This document shows, in pieces, positions 8,220 through 17,800 of a stretch of 64,000 nucleotides of DNA. Made by a program: the position numbers and the translations under genes. This DNA comes from Anabaena minutissima FACHB-250 (GTDB lineage Bacteria; Cyanobacteriota; Cyanobacteriia; Cyanobacteriales; Nostocaceae). Where the stretch lies: assembly GCF_014697125.1 (NCBI RefSeq), contig NZ_JACJRG010000005.1:124001-188000 (forward strand), written 5' to 3'. The notes under the pieces were generated by a model. That model did not search any database, was not told the DNA's origin, and saw only the letters and a list, made by a program, of their open reading frames with translations. Positions within the stretch are counted from its first letter, which is position 1. The number at the start of each line of letters is the position of its first letter.

Positions 8220-9053
8220 TCACCTCTTTGTGGGTGAAGTGGTTGACTGAAAATAAACTTTGAGATGATATACAAACTCTGAAGTATTTTCAAAGTGAAT
8301 ATTATGTGCAGAATTATTGATGATTTTTAACTGGGATGCTCGGCAAATTTGAGCCATTTCTTTATTGATATCTATAAATTTATCATCATTTTCACCCACG
8401 AGCAAAAGTAAAGGAATTTGATTATTTGGCAATTTATCCCATAATGATGGTTGGCTACCAGTTCCCATAAATTGCAACGATTTAGTTAATTCTTTAGGAT
8501 TATTTTGGAGTCGGCTTTCTAACATTCTATTAAATTCTAGATGATTTTTCATAGAACCAAAAATTGGTTGATTGTACCAATTAAACAAAAAAGCTGCAAA
8601 ATCAATTTTAGATCCACTTCTAGCTAACTTTCTAGCTATTTGAGCATCACGTTGAATTCTTTCTATTTGTTCCGCTTCTGTTGCTAATCCTGGGGAAGTT
8701 GACTCTAATATAACTTTATAAAAACGCTCAGGAAAATTTAGAGTTAAATATAAAGCCAATCTACCACCCATTGAATAACCAACTAAGAAGCATTTAGGAA
8801 TATTTAATTTATCTAGTAAGCTAATAATAGCTTCTGCCGTTTTTGGCATTGTATAATAGTTATCTACTCCTGAGACTTGAGTATTTCCATGTCCGGGTAG
8901 GTCAAGTATTAAATAGGAAAAATTATCTGCTAGTAGTTTTATAGTGGCATCAAATTCATGAATATTACCCATGAATCCATGCAAGAAAAGGATTAAATGT
9001 TTGTCTGTGTTAGTAGTTAAAGAACAGTTAAAATAATAATTTTCTAAAATCAT
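8220..9053 (-). CDS. menH: 2-succinyl-6-hydroxy-2,4-cyclohexadiene-1-carboxylate synthase (MenH-like alpha/beta hydrolase)
   Basis: 277-residue alpha/beta hydrolase. An oxyanion-hole HGF motif (LFLHGFMG) lies near residue 25, DLPGHGNT at about 52-59, the nucleophile elbow GYSMGG at about 94-99, and a C-terminal catalytic HN in NSAHNIHFE. The segment ESTSPGLATEAEQIER matches the MenH-specific region. MenH acts in the naphthoquinone (phylloquinone) branch from isochorismate, needed for photosystem I. No other men genes are adjacent, so assignment rests on motifs; a related hydrolase is possible. Confidence 0.78.
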   Translation of the reverse strand: MILENYYFNCSLTTNTDKHLILFLHGFMGNIHEFDATIKLLADNFSYLILDLPGHGNTQVSGVDNYYTMPKTAEAIISLLDKLNIPKCFLVGYSMGGRLALYLTLNFPERFYKVILESTSPGLATEAEQIERIQRDAQIARKLARSGSKIDFAAFLFNWYNQPIFGSMKNHLEFNRMLESRLQNNPKELTKSLQFMGTGSQPSLWDKLPNNQIPLLLLVGENDDKFIDINKEMAQICRASQLKIINNSAHNIHFENTSEFVYHLKVYFQSTTSPTKR

Positions 9054-9115
9054 AAATTAGTTAATACTTAAGAAGTATTAGGACTGAATTTATTCATACA
9101 AAGTTTAAGGGAACT

Positions 9116-9664
9116 ATGAGAAAAATCAGCTTATTCATTGCTTCTAGCCTTGATGGATACATTGCTAGGGGATCAGGAGAGGTAGATTGGCTATTTACAG
9201 ATCAAGATTATGGTTACACAGAGTTCTTTACCCAAGTTGACACATTAATTATGGGTCACAAGACATATCAACAGGTTTTAAGTTTTGGAGATTACCCTTA
9301 TCAAGAGAAGGAAGTTTTTATATTTTCTAGAACAGAACAAGGTGAAACAGATAATCAGGCAAAATTCGTCAGTAGTGATTGAGAAGGCTTTATTAATACA
9401 TTACGTCAATCAAGTAGTGGGAATATTTGGTTAATTGGCGGAACACAAATAATCTATTTTTTCTTGCTAAAGGGTTTTATTGATGAATTAATTCTTTCAA
9501 TACACCCAATTATTTTGGGACGCGGTAGGCAATTAATTGTGAATGACTCTAGTCTCGAAACTATGCTGATTTTGCAAGATGTAAAAAGCTTTGATTCTGG
9601 ACTATTGCAAGTTACTTATACTTTTAAAAGGAAAAATACAGAGATAACAGACATATTTGTTTAA
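9116..9664 (+). pseudogene. Dihydrofolate reductase/RibD-C family protein, interrupted by an in-frame stop
   Basis: The reading frame opens with MRKISLFIASSLDGYIA, typical of the YwjB/YyaP-type RibD C-terminal reductases, and runs 88 codons to TGA at 9380-9382. The same frame continues without further stops through WLIGGTQIIYFFLLKGFIDEL and HPIILGRG to TAA at 9662-9664. The total, about 182 codons, matches the usual family length (about 175-185). A single substitution (TGG or CGA to TGA) explains it. It is a nonsense pseudogene, a sequencing error, or two separate short peptides. Confidence 0.8.
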
Positions 9665-9678
9665 CTATGTCTGAGATT

Positions 9679-10080
9679 TTAAGGCAAAAATCTATCTAAA
9701 GCAGCTTTAAGCTGTTTGATTTCTAAGTCTATGTCGCCTTCTTTTGCTGCTCTAGCGATGCACTCAGTTAAATGTTCATCTAGTACAATTCTTGCTACCT
9801 TATCTAATGCACCTCTAACAGCTGCAATTTGTAATAAAACATCAGGGCAAGGGCTATTCTGTTGCACCATTGTTTTGATGCCGCGAATATGCCCTTCAAT
9901 CCGAGATAACCGATTCACAATTCGCCGTAAAGATTCTTCGCTATGGATGTGAGGATGAACTGACTCTCCTTGTGCATCAACATGAGCGATGTGTTCCTCT
10001 TCTACATCGTGACTGTGTATGTGTTCTGTAGACTGAGATACAGGCGAAGATTCTTTAGTTAATCGGTTTGAGCCATTCAT
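9679..10080 (-). CDS. CsoR/RcnR-family metal-sensing repressor, InrS-like
   Basis: 133 residues of the all-helical DUF156 repressor family that de-represses metal export on Ni, Co or Cu binding. The core starts at about residue 50 with RRIVNRLSRIEGHIRGI, and Cys78, His103 and Cys107 form the Cys-(24)-His-(3)-Cys pattern I recall for the Synechocystis nickel sensor InrS (Cys53/His78/Cys82). The N-terminal 47 residues carry eight histidines, many in H-x-H pairs, a probable extra metal-binding tail. The gene overlaps nothing. A perfect palindrome lies 25 bases before its start (10105-10121). No exporter gene is adjacent. Confidence 0.85.
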   Translation of the reverse strand: MNGSNRLTKESSPVSQSTEHIHSHDVEEEHIAHVDAQGESVHPHIHSEESLRRIVNRLSRIEGHIRGIKTMVQQNSPCPDVLLQIAAVRGALDKVARIVLDEHLTECIARAAKEGDIDLEIKQLKAALDRFLP

Positions 10081-10104
10081 GGTTTATTAAAGCACTGGTG
10101 ATAT

Positions 10105-10121
10105 TTAAGATCCTATCTTAA
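10105..10121. promoter_or_regulatory. Palindrome upstream of the CsoR-family gene, candidate operator
   Basis: ttaagatcctatcttaa: perfect seven-base arms around a three-base centre, 25 bases upstream of the repressor start codon. Autoregulation is common in the family. The sequence does not contain the G-tract typical of CsoR/RcnR operators, so the assignment is by position only. Confidence 0.4.
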
Positions 10122-10452
10122 TAGCGGGGACAAGGGAGACAAGGGAGACAAGGAAGAAGTATTTTTGATATATTTCCCAGTTGCCAGTCCCCAGTACCTA
10201 GTCCCCAATAAATAATGGGTAAAACCCGAACTTGCTAAGGGTAAATTGCCATAATAGCTATTAGGTTAAAGATTCTATTAACTTAAGTTACAGGTGGCTC
10301 GTGTCATAGCCTTCTTAAAACGATAGGCTGACATAGCGAAACTTGCAGATGAGAGCCAGCGTCAATATTCAAGGATTATCTTCACTATCTGCCAAAATAA
10401 CTTTAGATAGAGTTGTCACCATCAAGTAACAATTAGGCTACTAGATTAGGTT
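10122..10452. other. Intergenic region upstream of htrA with tandem repeats and a nested hairpin
   Basis: From 10127 to about 10155 there are tandem gggagacaa-like units. At 10295-10358 an outer stem tggctc/gagcca encloses an inner stem (tgtc..agcct paired with aggct..gaca), a compact two-tier hairpin about 95 bases before the htrA start. It could be part of a structured 5' leader. No gene is seen. Confidence 0.4.
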
Positions 10453-11676
10453 GTGAATATGCGATTTACTAAATTACCCCGGTCTATACGCCAACTCGGT
10501 ACTCATGTATTAGCCATAATTCTAGGAGTTGCGCTAACATTCAGTTCTTTGCGTGTCTTACCTTCCCAAGCTGAACCTGCACCCAGTTCTAGTACAACTG
10601 TGGATGTGCCAGAATTAATTGCTCAAAGGCAACCACCGTCTGTAAATACTGTAGGTAACAGTAGTTTTGTGACAGCCGCAGTTAATCGTGTGGGATCAGC
10701 CGTGGTGAGGCTGGATACAGAACGCACAATTACCCGTCGTGTTGATCCATTTTTTGATGATCCTGTGTTCCGCAGGTTTTTTGGTGACAGTTTTCAAGGA
10801 CAAGTACCATCTGAACAATTGCGCGGTCTAGGTTCTGGTTTCATTATTGATAAGAGTGGCTTAATTTTAACTAATGCCCATGTGGTGGATAAAGCCGATC
10901 GCGTGACTGTCAGACTAAAAGATGGTCGCACCTTTGATGGCAAAGTTCAAGGTATTGATGAAGTCACAGATTTGGCTGTGGTGAAAATCAACGCTGGGAA
11001 CAGTTTACCGGTTGCGCCTTTGGGTTCTTCTACTAATGTACAGGTAGGAGACTGGGCGATCGCAGTTGGTAATCCATTAGGTTTTGATAATACAGTCACC
11101 TTGGGTATTGTCAGCACCCTCAAGCGTTCTAGCGCACAAGTTGGTATTTCTGACAAGCGGTTAGATTTCATCCAAACTGACGCGGCTATTAACCCAGGTA
11201 ACTCTGGCGGCCCCTTGTTGAATGACAGAGGCGAAGTCATTGGGATTAATACAGCAATTCGTGCTGATGCTATGGGTATTGGCTTTGCTATTCCTATTGA
11301 TAAAGCTAAAGCGATCGCAGATCAACTGCAACGGGATGGTAAAGTTGCTCACCCCTATTTAGGTGTGCAGATGGTAACTTTAACACCCGAATTAGCTAAA
11401 CAAAATAACACTGATCCTAACTCTGCTTTTACTATCCCAGAAGTTAACGGTGTTTTGGTGATGCGAGTTATACCCAATTCTCCGGCTGCTAAAGCTGGTA
11501 TTCGGCGCGGTGATGTGATTATGCAAGTTGATGGACAAGCTATCACTAAAGCAGAACAGTTGCAGAATGTTGTCGAAAATAGTCGCCTGGGTCAAGTTTT
11601 ACAGGTGAAAGTACAACGCGGTAATCAGATACAACAGTTAGCTGTACGCACGGCTGAGTTACAAAATGCTTCTTAG
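10453..11676 (+). CDS. HtrA/Deg-family serine protease (HhoA/HhoB type)
   Basis: 407 residues with an N-terminal hydrophobic export segment (about 17-38), a trypsin-like domain and one PDZ domain. Catalytic triad motifs: TNAHVVD (His, about 137-143), DEVTDLAVV (Asp, about 175) and NPGNSGGPL (Ser, about 247-255). The PDZ domain follows, with [22 protein letters not shown]. One PDZ domain and this length fit the cyanobacterial HhoA/HhoB/HtrA group, which degrade or chaperone misfolded proteins in the periplasm and thylakoid lumen. Which paralogue it is cannot be told. ATG at 10459 is an alternative start two codons later. Confidence 0.93.
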   Translation: MNMRFTKLPRSIRQLGTHVLAIILGVALTFSSLRVLPSQAEPAPSSSTTVDVPELIAQRQPPSVNTVGNSSFVTAAVNRVGSAVVRLDTERTITRRVDPFFDDPVFRRFFGDSFQGQVPSEQLRGLGSGFIIDKSGLILTNAHVVDKADRVTVRLKDGRTFDGKVQGIDEVTDLAVVKINAGNSLPVAPLGSSTNVQVGDWAIAVGNPLGFDNTVTLGIVSTLKRSSAQVGISDKRLDFIQTDAAINPGNSGGPLLNDRGEVIGINTAIRADAMGIGFAIPIDKAKAIADQLQRDGKVAHPYLGVQMVTLTPELAKQNNTDPNSAFTIPEVNGVLVMRVIPNSPAAKAGIRRGDVIMQVDGQAITKAEQLQNVVENSRLGQVLQVKVQRGNQIQQLAVRTAELQNAS

Positions 11677-11680
11677 GGAG

Positions 11681-11858
11681 TGTTGTTAGCGGTAGCGCGG
11701 CGTTTAGGGAACACCAAAATATAAATTATCCGCAATTGATGGTTGGGTAGGGTGCGTCAGTGCTATAGAACCTAACTATACTCAGAAATTATTCATACTG
11801 ACGCACCCTACAGTTTGGATATTTTTTTATCTGGAAGTCCCTGAGCCGGTGTTGAGTT
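11681..11858. mobile_element. Dispersed repeat interrupted by a ~137-bp palindromic MITE-like insertion
   Basis: The repeat module (gttagcggtagcgcggcg, as at 4147 and 7956) begins at about 11681 and breaks off at 11706. Its missing end (agccggtgttgag) resumes at 11844. The intervening DNA (11707-11843) starts gggaacacc and ends gtccctg, and its two ends are similar imperfect inverted repeats. In its middle, gtagggtgcgtcagt (11747-11761) and actgacgcaccctac (11797-11811) form a perfect inverted repeat. Confidence 0.6.
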
Positions 11859-11998
11859 AAAAAGCTAATAGTTTTTCTCCTCTGCTCCCCTAATTTACTA
11901 TCTTTGAAAGAAATTTGTTTTGAGTTTGGGGGTACGTTTTGGCGTACCTCTAATTTTTTTTGTAGATTTGAGATTGGCAAGAATTCTAAAATCAACTG

Positions 11999-13180
11999 AT
12001 GCTATATAGACGATTCGGACGCACAGAACTGCAAATGCCGGTCTTTTCCTGCGGCGGGATGAGATACCAATATAAATGGCAAGATGTTTCCCAATCAGAT
12101 ATTCCTGTGGATAATCAGGCTAATTTGGAAGCCACTATTCGTTATGCAGTTGAGTTGGGAATTAATCATATTGAAACTGCCCGTGGATATGGTAGCTCGG
12201 AAATGCAATTAGGGAAAGTATTGCCTAAGTTTCCCCGCGAACAGTTGATTGTGCAGACAAAAGTCTCTCCTGTGGCAGATGCAAAGCAATTTCGTAAGAC
12301 TTTTGAACAATCACTGCGCTATCTTCAGTTAGACTATGTGGATTTACTAGGATTACATGGTATTAATAACAGTGAAACATTGGATTATAGTATCCGTCCT
12401 GGTGGCTGTTTAGATGTGGCGCGACAGCTACAAGCAGAAGGTAAAGTGCGGTTTGTGGGTTTTTCTACTCATGGTGCTACGGATGCAATTATTAATGTAA
12501 TTAATACTAATCAATTTGATTATGTAAATTTGCATTGGTATTACATTAATCAATGGAATTGGCAGGCGATCGCAGCTGCAACAGATCATGATATGGGTGT
12601 ATTTATTATTAGCCCCTCTAATAAAGGAGGACTGTTATATAATCCGCCACAGAAATTAGTAGATTTGTGTGCGCCTTTGAGTCCGATGGTGTTTAATGAT
12701 TTGTTTTGTCTGAGTCACCCACAAGTACATACTTTGAGTATCGGTGCAGCAAAACCCCAGGATTTTGACGAACACTTGAAAACATTAGAATTATTAGACC
12801 GAGCCTCAGAGATTTTACCGCCAATTTTAGCCAGGTTAGAAGAAGAAGCGATCGCTACTTTGGGAGAAGATTGGGTAAAAACTTGGGAAACTAACTTACC
12901 AAAATGGCAAGAAACCCCAGGAGAGGTTAATATGCGGGTGATTTTATGGTTGTGGAATCTGGCAACTGCCTACGATTTAGTAGACTATGCCAAAATGCGT
13001 TACAACCTGCTGGGTAACGGTAGTCACTGGTTTCCTGGTAAAAAAGCCGATAAATTAGATGAACTAGACTTGCACCCATGTCTCATCCACAGCCCCCATG
13101 CGGATAAAATTCCCCAATTTTTGGCGAAAGCCCATCAAATGCTAGCGGGTGAAGAAGTGAAACGGCTATCGAAGAGTTAG
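11999..13180 (+). CDS. Aldo/keto reductase family oxidoreductase (COG1453-like, without Fe-S cysteines)
   Basis: 393 residues: an NADPH-dependent TIM-barrel domain (GRTELQMPVFSCGG at about 6-19, HIETARGYGSSE with the catalytic Tyr at about 56-67, YVDLLGLHGI, VRFVGFSTHG) followed by a helical C-terminal region. In the related COG1453 proteins that C-terminal region carries a ferredoxin-like CxxCxxCxxxCP motif. Here the corresponding stretch (YNLLGNGSHWFPG...LHPCLIHSP) retains the frame of the domain but only one Cys, so no 4Fe-4S cluster is expected. Substrate unknown. Confidence 0.85.
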   Translation: MLYRRFGRTELQMPVFSCGGMRYQYKWQDVSQSDIPVDNQANLEATIRYAVELGINHIETARGYGSSEMQLGKVLPKFPREQLIVQTKVSPVADAKQFRKTFEQSLRYLQLDYVDLLGLHGINNSETLDYSIRPGGCLDVARQLQAEGKVRFVGFSTHGATDAIINVINTNQFDYVNLHWYYINQWNWQAIAAATDHDMGVFIISPSNKGGLLYNPPQKLVDLCAPLSPMVFNDLFCLSHPQVHTLSIGAAKPQDFDEHLKTLELLDRASEILPPILARLEEEAIATLGEDWVKTWETNLPKWQETPGEVNMRVILWLWNLATAYDLVDYAKMRYNLLGNGSHWFPGKKADKLDELDLHPCLIHSPHADKIPQFLAKAHQMLAGEEVKRLSKS

Positions 13181-13245
13181 GGATTGGGTATTGGGCAGAA
13201 AAAAGTTAACAGCCAAAAGATGATTTCTTATCTCCCCCTGCTCCC

Positions 13246-14547
13246 TTACTCTTTACTCCCATCCCGTGGTACTACCAATACCTTATCCACGCGATTACCG
13301 TCCATATCCATCACTTCGATTCGCATCCCCTCCCATTCAAAATGATCGGCGGCGGCGGGGATGCGGCCTAAATGGGTAATCACAAAACCTCCTAGGGTTT
13401 GGTAGCTACCTCGTTCCTCAAATTCTAATTCCTTCATATCGAAAAGTTCAAAGAATTCTTCTACAGCTATCATCCCGTCTACTAGCCAAGAACCATCTTC
13501 TCTTTGCACTGCTTGGGGTTCATACTCTCCAGGGCTAGCTGGAACATCTCCAACAATTTCGCTCATAATGTCATTGAGAGTTAATAGCCCTTGAATCACG
13601 CCGTATTCATCCACAATTAAAGCCATATGAGTTGCAGTTTGCTTGAATAACTCCAAAACTTTTAAGCCACGGGTGCTTTCTGGGACAAATACAGGTTGAC
13701 GTAATCCTACCGTTAAGTCTATGTGTTCTCCGCGAAAACTCCTGGAGAGCAAGTCTGTGACTGGGATAATACCCAATACATTGTCCAGTCCTCCTTGACA
13801 AACTGGATAACGAGAATAAGTATTTTCACTTAACTTTTGCCGATTCTCTTCTTGTGAACCGTCTAAATCTAACCAGACAATATCAGGACGGGGTGTCATA
13901 AAGGATATGACAGAGCGATCGCCTAGACGAAAAACTCGCTCTACCATATCCTGTTCTGCTTCTTCAAAAGTTCCCGCTTCTGTACCTTGTTCAATGAGGA
14001 TTTTAATTTCTTCTTCAGTAACTGACGGTTCTATAGAAGGTGCGATCCCCAAAACTCGCAACACCATCTCTGTAGAAGCACTCAGCAAATATACCACCGG
14101 AGAAGCCAATGCTGCTAAGGCTCGCATCGGAATAGCAACCAACGCTGCAATGCGTTCTGGGTTGTTTAACGCCAAACGCTTCGGTACTAATTCTCCAATG
14201 ATCAAAGATAAATACGTAATAATCAAAACTACGATCCCAAAGGATATTGGTTCACTATAAGTTGCTAAAAAAGGTATGCGTTTTACATATAAAGCTAGGC
14301 TGTTGGCAATTGTCGCTCCCCCAAAAGCACCAGTCAGGATACCAATGAGGGTAATACCGACTTGAACAGTAGACAGAAAATTATTTGGAGATTCTGCTAA
14401 CTTCAGTGCGACCCTTGCTTTAGCATCGCCTTGATTGGCAAGCTGTTGTAACCTAACCTTCCGCGCTGAGACGATCGCCATCTCAGACATAGAAAACACA
14501 CCATTCGCAATAATTAGTACGAGAATGATTAAAATTTCAAAGGACAT
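13246..14547 (-). CDS. CNNM/CorC-HlyC family transporter-like membrane protein
   Basis: 433 residues in the classical order: an N-terminal DUF21/CNNM membrane domain with about four transmembrane segments (1-170), a CBS pair (about 200-330, including SFMTPRPDIVWLD and LLTLNDIMSEIVGD), and a C-terminal CorC_HlyC domain (DGSWLVDGMIAVEEFFE, YQTLGGFVITHLGRIP). Members of this family (UPF0053) are implicated in Mg/Co efflux; the hemolysin name is historical. It is transcribed divergently from mfd, with a 254-base gap between them. Confidence 0.92.
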   Translation of the reverse strand: MSFEILIILVLIIANGVFSMSEMAIVSARKVRLQQLANQGDAKARVALKLAESPNNFLSTVQVGITLIGILTGAFGGATIANSLALYVKRIPFLATYSEPISFGIVVLIITYLSLIIGELVPKRLALNNPERIAALVAIPMRALAALASPVVYLLSASTEMVLRVLGIAPSIEPSVTEEEIKILIEQGTEAGTFEEAEQDMVERVFRLGDRSVISFMTPRPDIVWLDLDGSQEENRQKLSENTYSRYPVCQGGLDNVLGIIPVTDLLSRSFRGEHIDLTVGLRQPVFVPESTRGLKVLELFKQTATHMALIVDEYGVIQGLLTLNDIMSEIVGDVPASPGEYEPQAVQREDGSWLVDGMIAVEEFFELFDMKELEFEERGSYQTLGGFVITHLGRIPAAADHFEWEGMRIEVMDMDGNRVDKVLVVPRDGSKE

Positions 14548-14647
14548 ATTATAAATTGCCGCTATTCAAAAGCGAAACTAGCTTCATCATTAGTATGTAG
14601 TATTAAAGTTTCTCTGATAAATGTTTAGCTATACATAAAAATAGTAG

Positions 14648-14669
14648 TTTTTGTCAGAACAGACAAAAA
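14648..14669. promoter_or_regulatory. Inverted repeat between corC-like gene and mfd
   Basis: tttttgtc (14648-14655) and gacaaaaa (14662-14669) around a six-base centre, in the divergent promoter region. It could be an operator for either gene. It does not match the cyanobacterial LexA box I remember. Confidence 0.3.
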
Positions 14670-14801
14670 ATCAAAACATTATTTTTTTACTTTTACCTTG
14701 TGATTCCCCACCCCCTCGACGACTAACACCACTTAAAATGGTGGACATAGCCGTCACTATACCTTCTCAATCTACAAAGACTTCCTCCGTTAGTTGAACT
14801 T

Positions 14802-17800
14802 ATGGCATTTTCTTCTATTGTGCGTGCCTTGGCGCGATCGCCACTCAGCACTGAGTTACTTTCTAAGTTAAATCGTCAACAAGATTTGCGCTTAAATGGC
14901 ATCTCTCGTCTACCTAAAGGCTTAGTCGCTTCAGCATTAGCACAAAATTCCCACAGGAATTTATTGGTAGTTTGTGCCACCTTGGAAGAAGCCGGACGCG
15001 CTTACGCACAGTTAGAAGCGATGGGATGGCAGACTGTACATTTTTATCCCACATCTGAAGCTTCTCCTTACGAACCATTTGATCCTGAAACGGAAATGAC
15101 CTGGGGACAGATGCAGGTTTTGGCGGATTTAGTCAAGAGTCAACAATCAATAAGCAACAGTCAACAATCAATAAGCAACAGTCAACAATCAATAAGCAAC
15201 AGTCAACAATCAATAAGCAACAGTCAACAATCAATAAGCAACAGTCAACAATCAATAAGCAACAGTCAACAATCAATAAGCAACAGTCAACAATCAATAA
15301 GCAACAGTCAACAATCAATAAGCAACAGTCAACAATCAATAGTCAACAGTCAACAATCAATAGTCAACGGTCAACAATCAATAGTCAACGGTCAACAATC
15401 AATAGTCAACGGTCAACAATTAAATAAAATCGCAGTAGTAGCTACTGTTGGGGCGTTGCAACCACATTTACCGCCACCAGCAGCTTTTACTCCTTTATGT
15501 CTCACCCTGAAGCGGGGGATGGAATTTGACCTGGATATTTTCAGTGAAAAAATTACTCGTTTGGGGTATGAACGCGTACCGCTAGTAGAAACAGAAGGAC
15601 AGTGGAGTCGGCGCGGTGATATTGTGGATGTCTTTCCTGTATCTTCGGAATTGCCAGTCCGGTTGGAATGGTTTGGTGATGAAATTGAGCAAATCCGGGA
15701 ATTTGACACCACAACTCAACGTTCTGCTCTTGACAAAATTGCACAGATTACCCTCACTCCGACTAGCTTTACTCCCATCATTTTAGAAGCACTCAAGGAT
15801 AGTGCTGAGTTCCGAGTGCTGAGTGCTGAGTTGAATTCTGACTCAGCATCGGCTGAACGCATCGCTACCGCTAACAGCGAGAAGTTGCAAGGAGGGTCTC
15901 CCTCCGGGCAAACTTCGGTGACTCAACACTCACCACTCATAGAAGGTAGCCGTCGTTTTTTGGGTTTAGCTTTTGAAAGACCCGCTTCAATACTGGATTA
16001 CTTACCAGAGGATACCCTAATTGCCATTGATGAGCCAGAACAATGTCATGCTCATAGCGATCGCTGGGTGGAAAATGCTGAGGAACAATGGTCATTGGGA
16101 ACGGGAGAATATGAACTGGGAAAACTACAGTTACCCAAAATCCATCGGTCTTTTGATGACTGTCTAGCTGATGTCACGAGATTTAAAACTTTATATTTAT
16201 CAGAATTAGCAGAAGAAAATAGCGGGATGAATTTGGCTAGTCGGGCTGTACCCGTTACGCCGCACCAATTCGCAAAACTGGCGGACACGCTACGCCAAGA
16301 ACGCGATCGCAATTTCTCGATTTGGCTGATTTCTGCTCAACCTTCCCGTTCTGTCTCCCTCTTACAAGAACACGACTGTCCAGCGCAGTTTATTCCCAAC
16401 CCCCGCGACTACCAAGCCATTGACAAGCTGCAAATCAACCATATCCCCATAGCTTTGAAATATTCGGGACTGGCGGAACTGGAAGGTTTTATTTTACCGA
16501 CTTACCGCTTAGTAGTCATCACTGACCGGGAATTTTTTGGACAGCATTCCTTAGCCACACCTAGCTACATCCGCAAACGACGCAAGGCTGCATCTAAACA
16601 AGTTGATCCGAATAAACTGCGTCCTGGGGATTATGTCGTTCACAGAAGTCATGGGATTGGCAAATTCGTTAAGTTAGAAAGCCTGACAATCAACAATGAA
16701 ACCCGCGATTATATAGTAGTGCAGTATGCTGACGGTACTCTGAGAGTTTCAGCCGATCAAGTAGGCTCATTGTCTCGCTTCCGCAGCACGGGAGATAAAG
16801 CCCCAGAACTGCATAAAATGACGGGTAAAGCTTGGGAAAATACCAAGAACCGCGTCCGCAAAGCCATCAAGAAATTAGCGGTAGACTTACTGAAATTGTA
16901 CGCCGCGCGATCGCAACAACAAGGTTTTTCTTATCCCCAAGATATGCCTTGGCAAGAGGAAATGGAAGATTCCTTCCCCTACCAACCTACAACCGACCAG
17001 CTAAAAGCTGTGCAGGATGTCAAAAGAGATATGGAAAGCGATCGCCCAATGGATCGTTTAGTTTGTGGTGATGTCGGTTTCGGGAAAACAGAAGTCGCCA
17101 TTCGCGCCATTTTTAAAGCCGTCACCTCCGGTAAACAAGTCGCCTTACTCGCACCAACTACCATCCTCACCCAGCAACACTACCACACCCTCAAAGAACG
17201 CTTCGCCCCTTACCCTGTGAATGTCGGCTTACTCAACCGCTTCCGCAGTGCAGAAGAACGACGGGATATTCAAAAACGTCTAGCCACAGGTGAATTAGAT
17301 ATAGTCGTCGGGACACACCAACTTTTAGGCAAAGGTGTGAGTTTCCAAGACTTAGGACTGTTGGTAATAGACGAAGAACAAAGATTTGGCGTGAACCAGA
17401 AAGAGAAAATTAAAAGCCTGAAAACCCAAATTGATGTCCTGACTCTCTCCGCCACGCCAATTCCCCGCACCTTGTATATGTCCTTATCGGGGATTCGGGA
17501 AATGAGTTTGATTACCACCCCACCCCCCACCAGACGACCAATTCAAACCCATCTTTCCCCCAGAAATCCAGACAGCATACGTAGTGCAATTCGTCAAGAA
17601 CTAGATAGAGGCGGACAGGTATTTTATGTAGTCCCAAGAGTTGAAGGAATTGAAGAGACAACGGCAAATCTACGGGAGATGATCCCAGGGGGAAGATTTG
17701 CGATCGCTCACGGTCAAATGGACGAAAGCGAATTAGAATCAACCATGCTCACCTTCAGCAATGGTGACGCAGATATCCTAGTTTGTACCACAATTATTGA

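Noticed and set aside
13907..14260. 117-codon plus-strand frame opposite the CorC-like gene
   Set aside because: Shadow of a well-conserved CBS/DUF21 gene on the other strand.
14727..14746. caccacttaaaatggtgg hairpin as mfd terminator or operator
   Set aside because: Short arms and common in AT-rich promoters; no independent support.
15133..15339. 68-codon minus-strand frame reading repeated IVDCCLL
   Set aside because: Pure by-product of the 21-bp repeat in mfd; the array has no stop in that frame.
15136..15420. CRISPR-like appearance of regular repeats
   Set aside because: The units are contiguous without unique spacers and are translated; a tandem heptamer array, not CRISPR.
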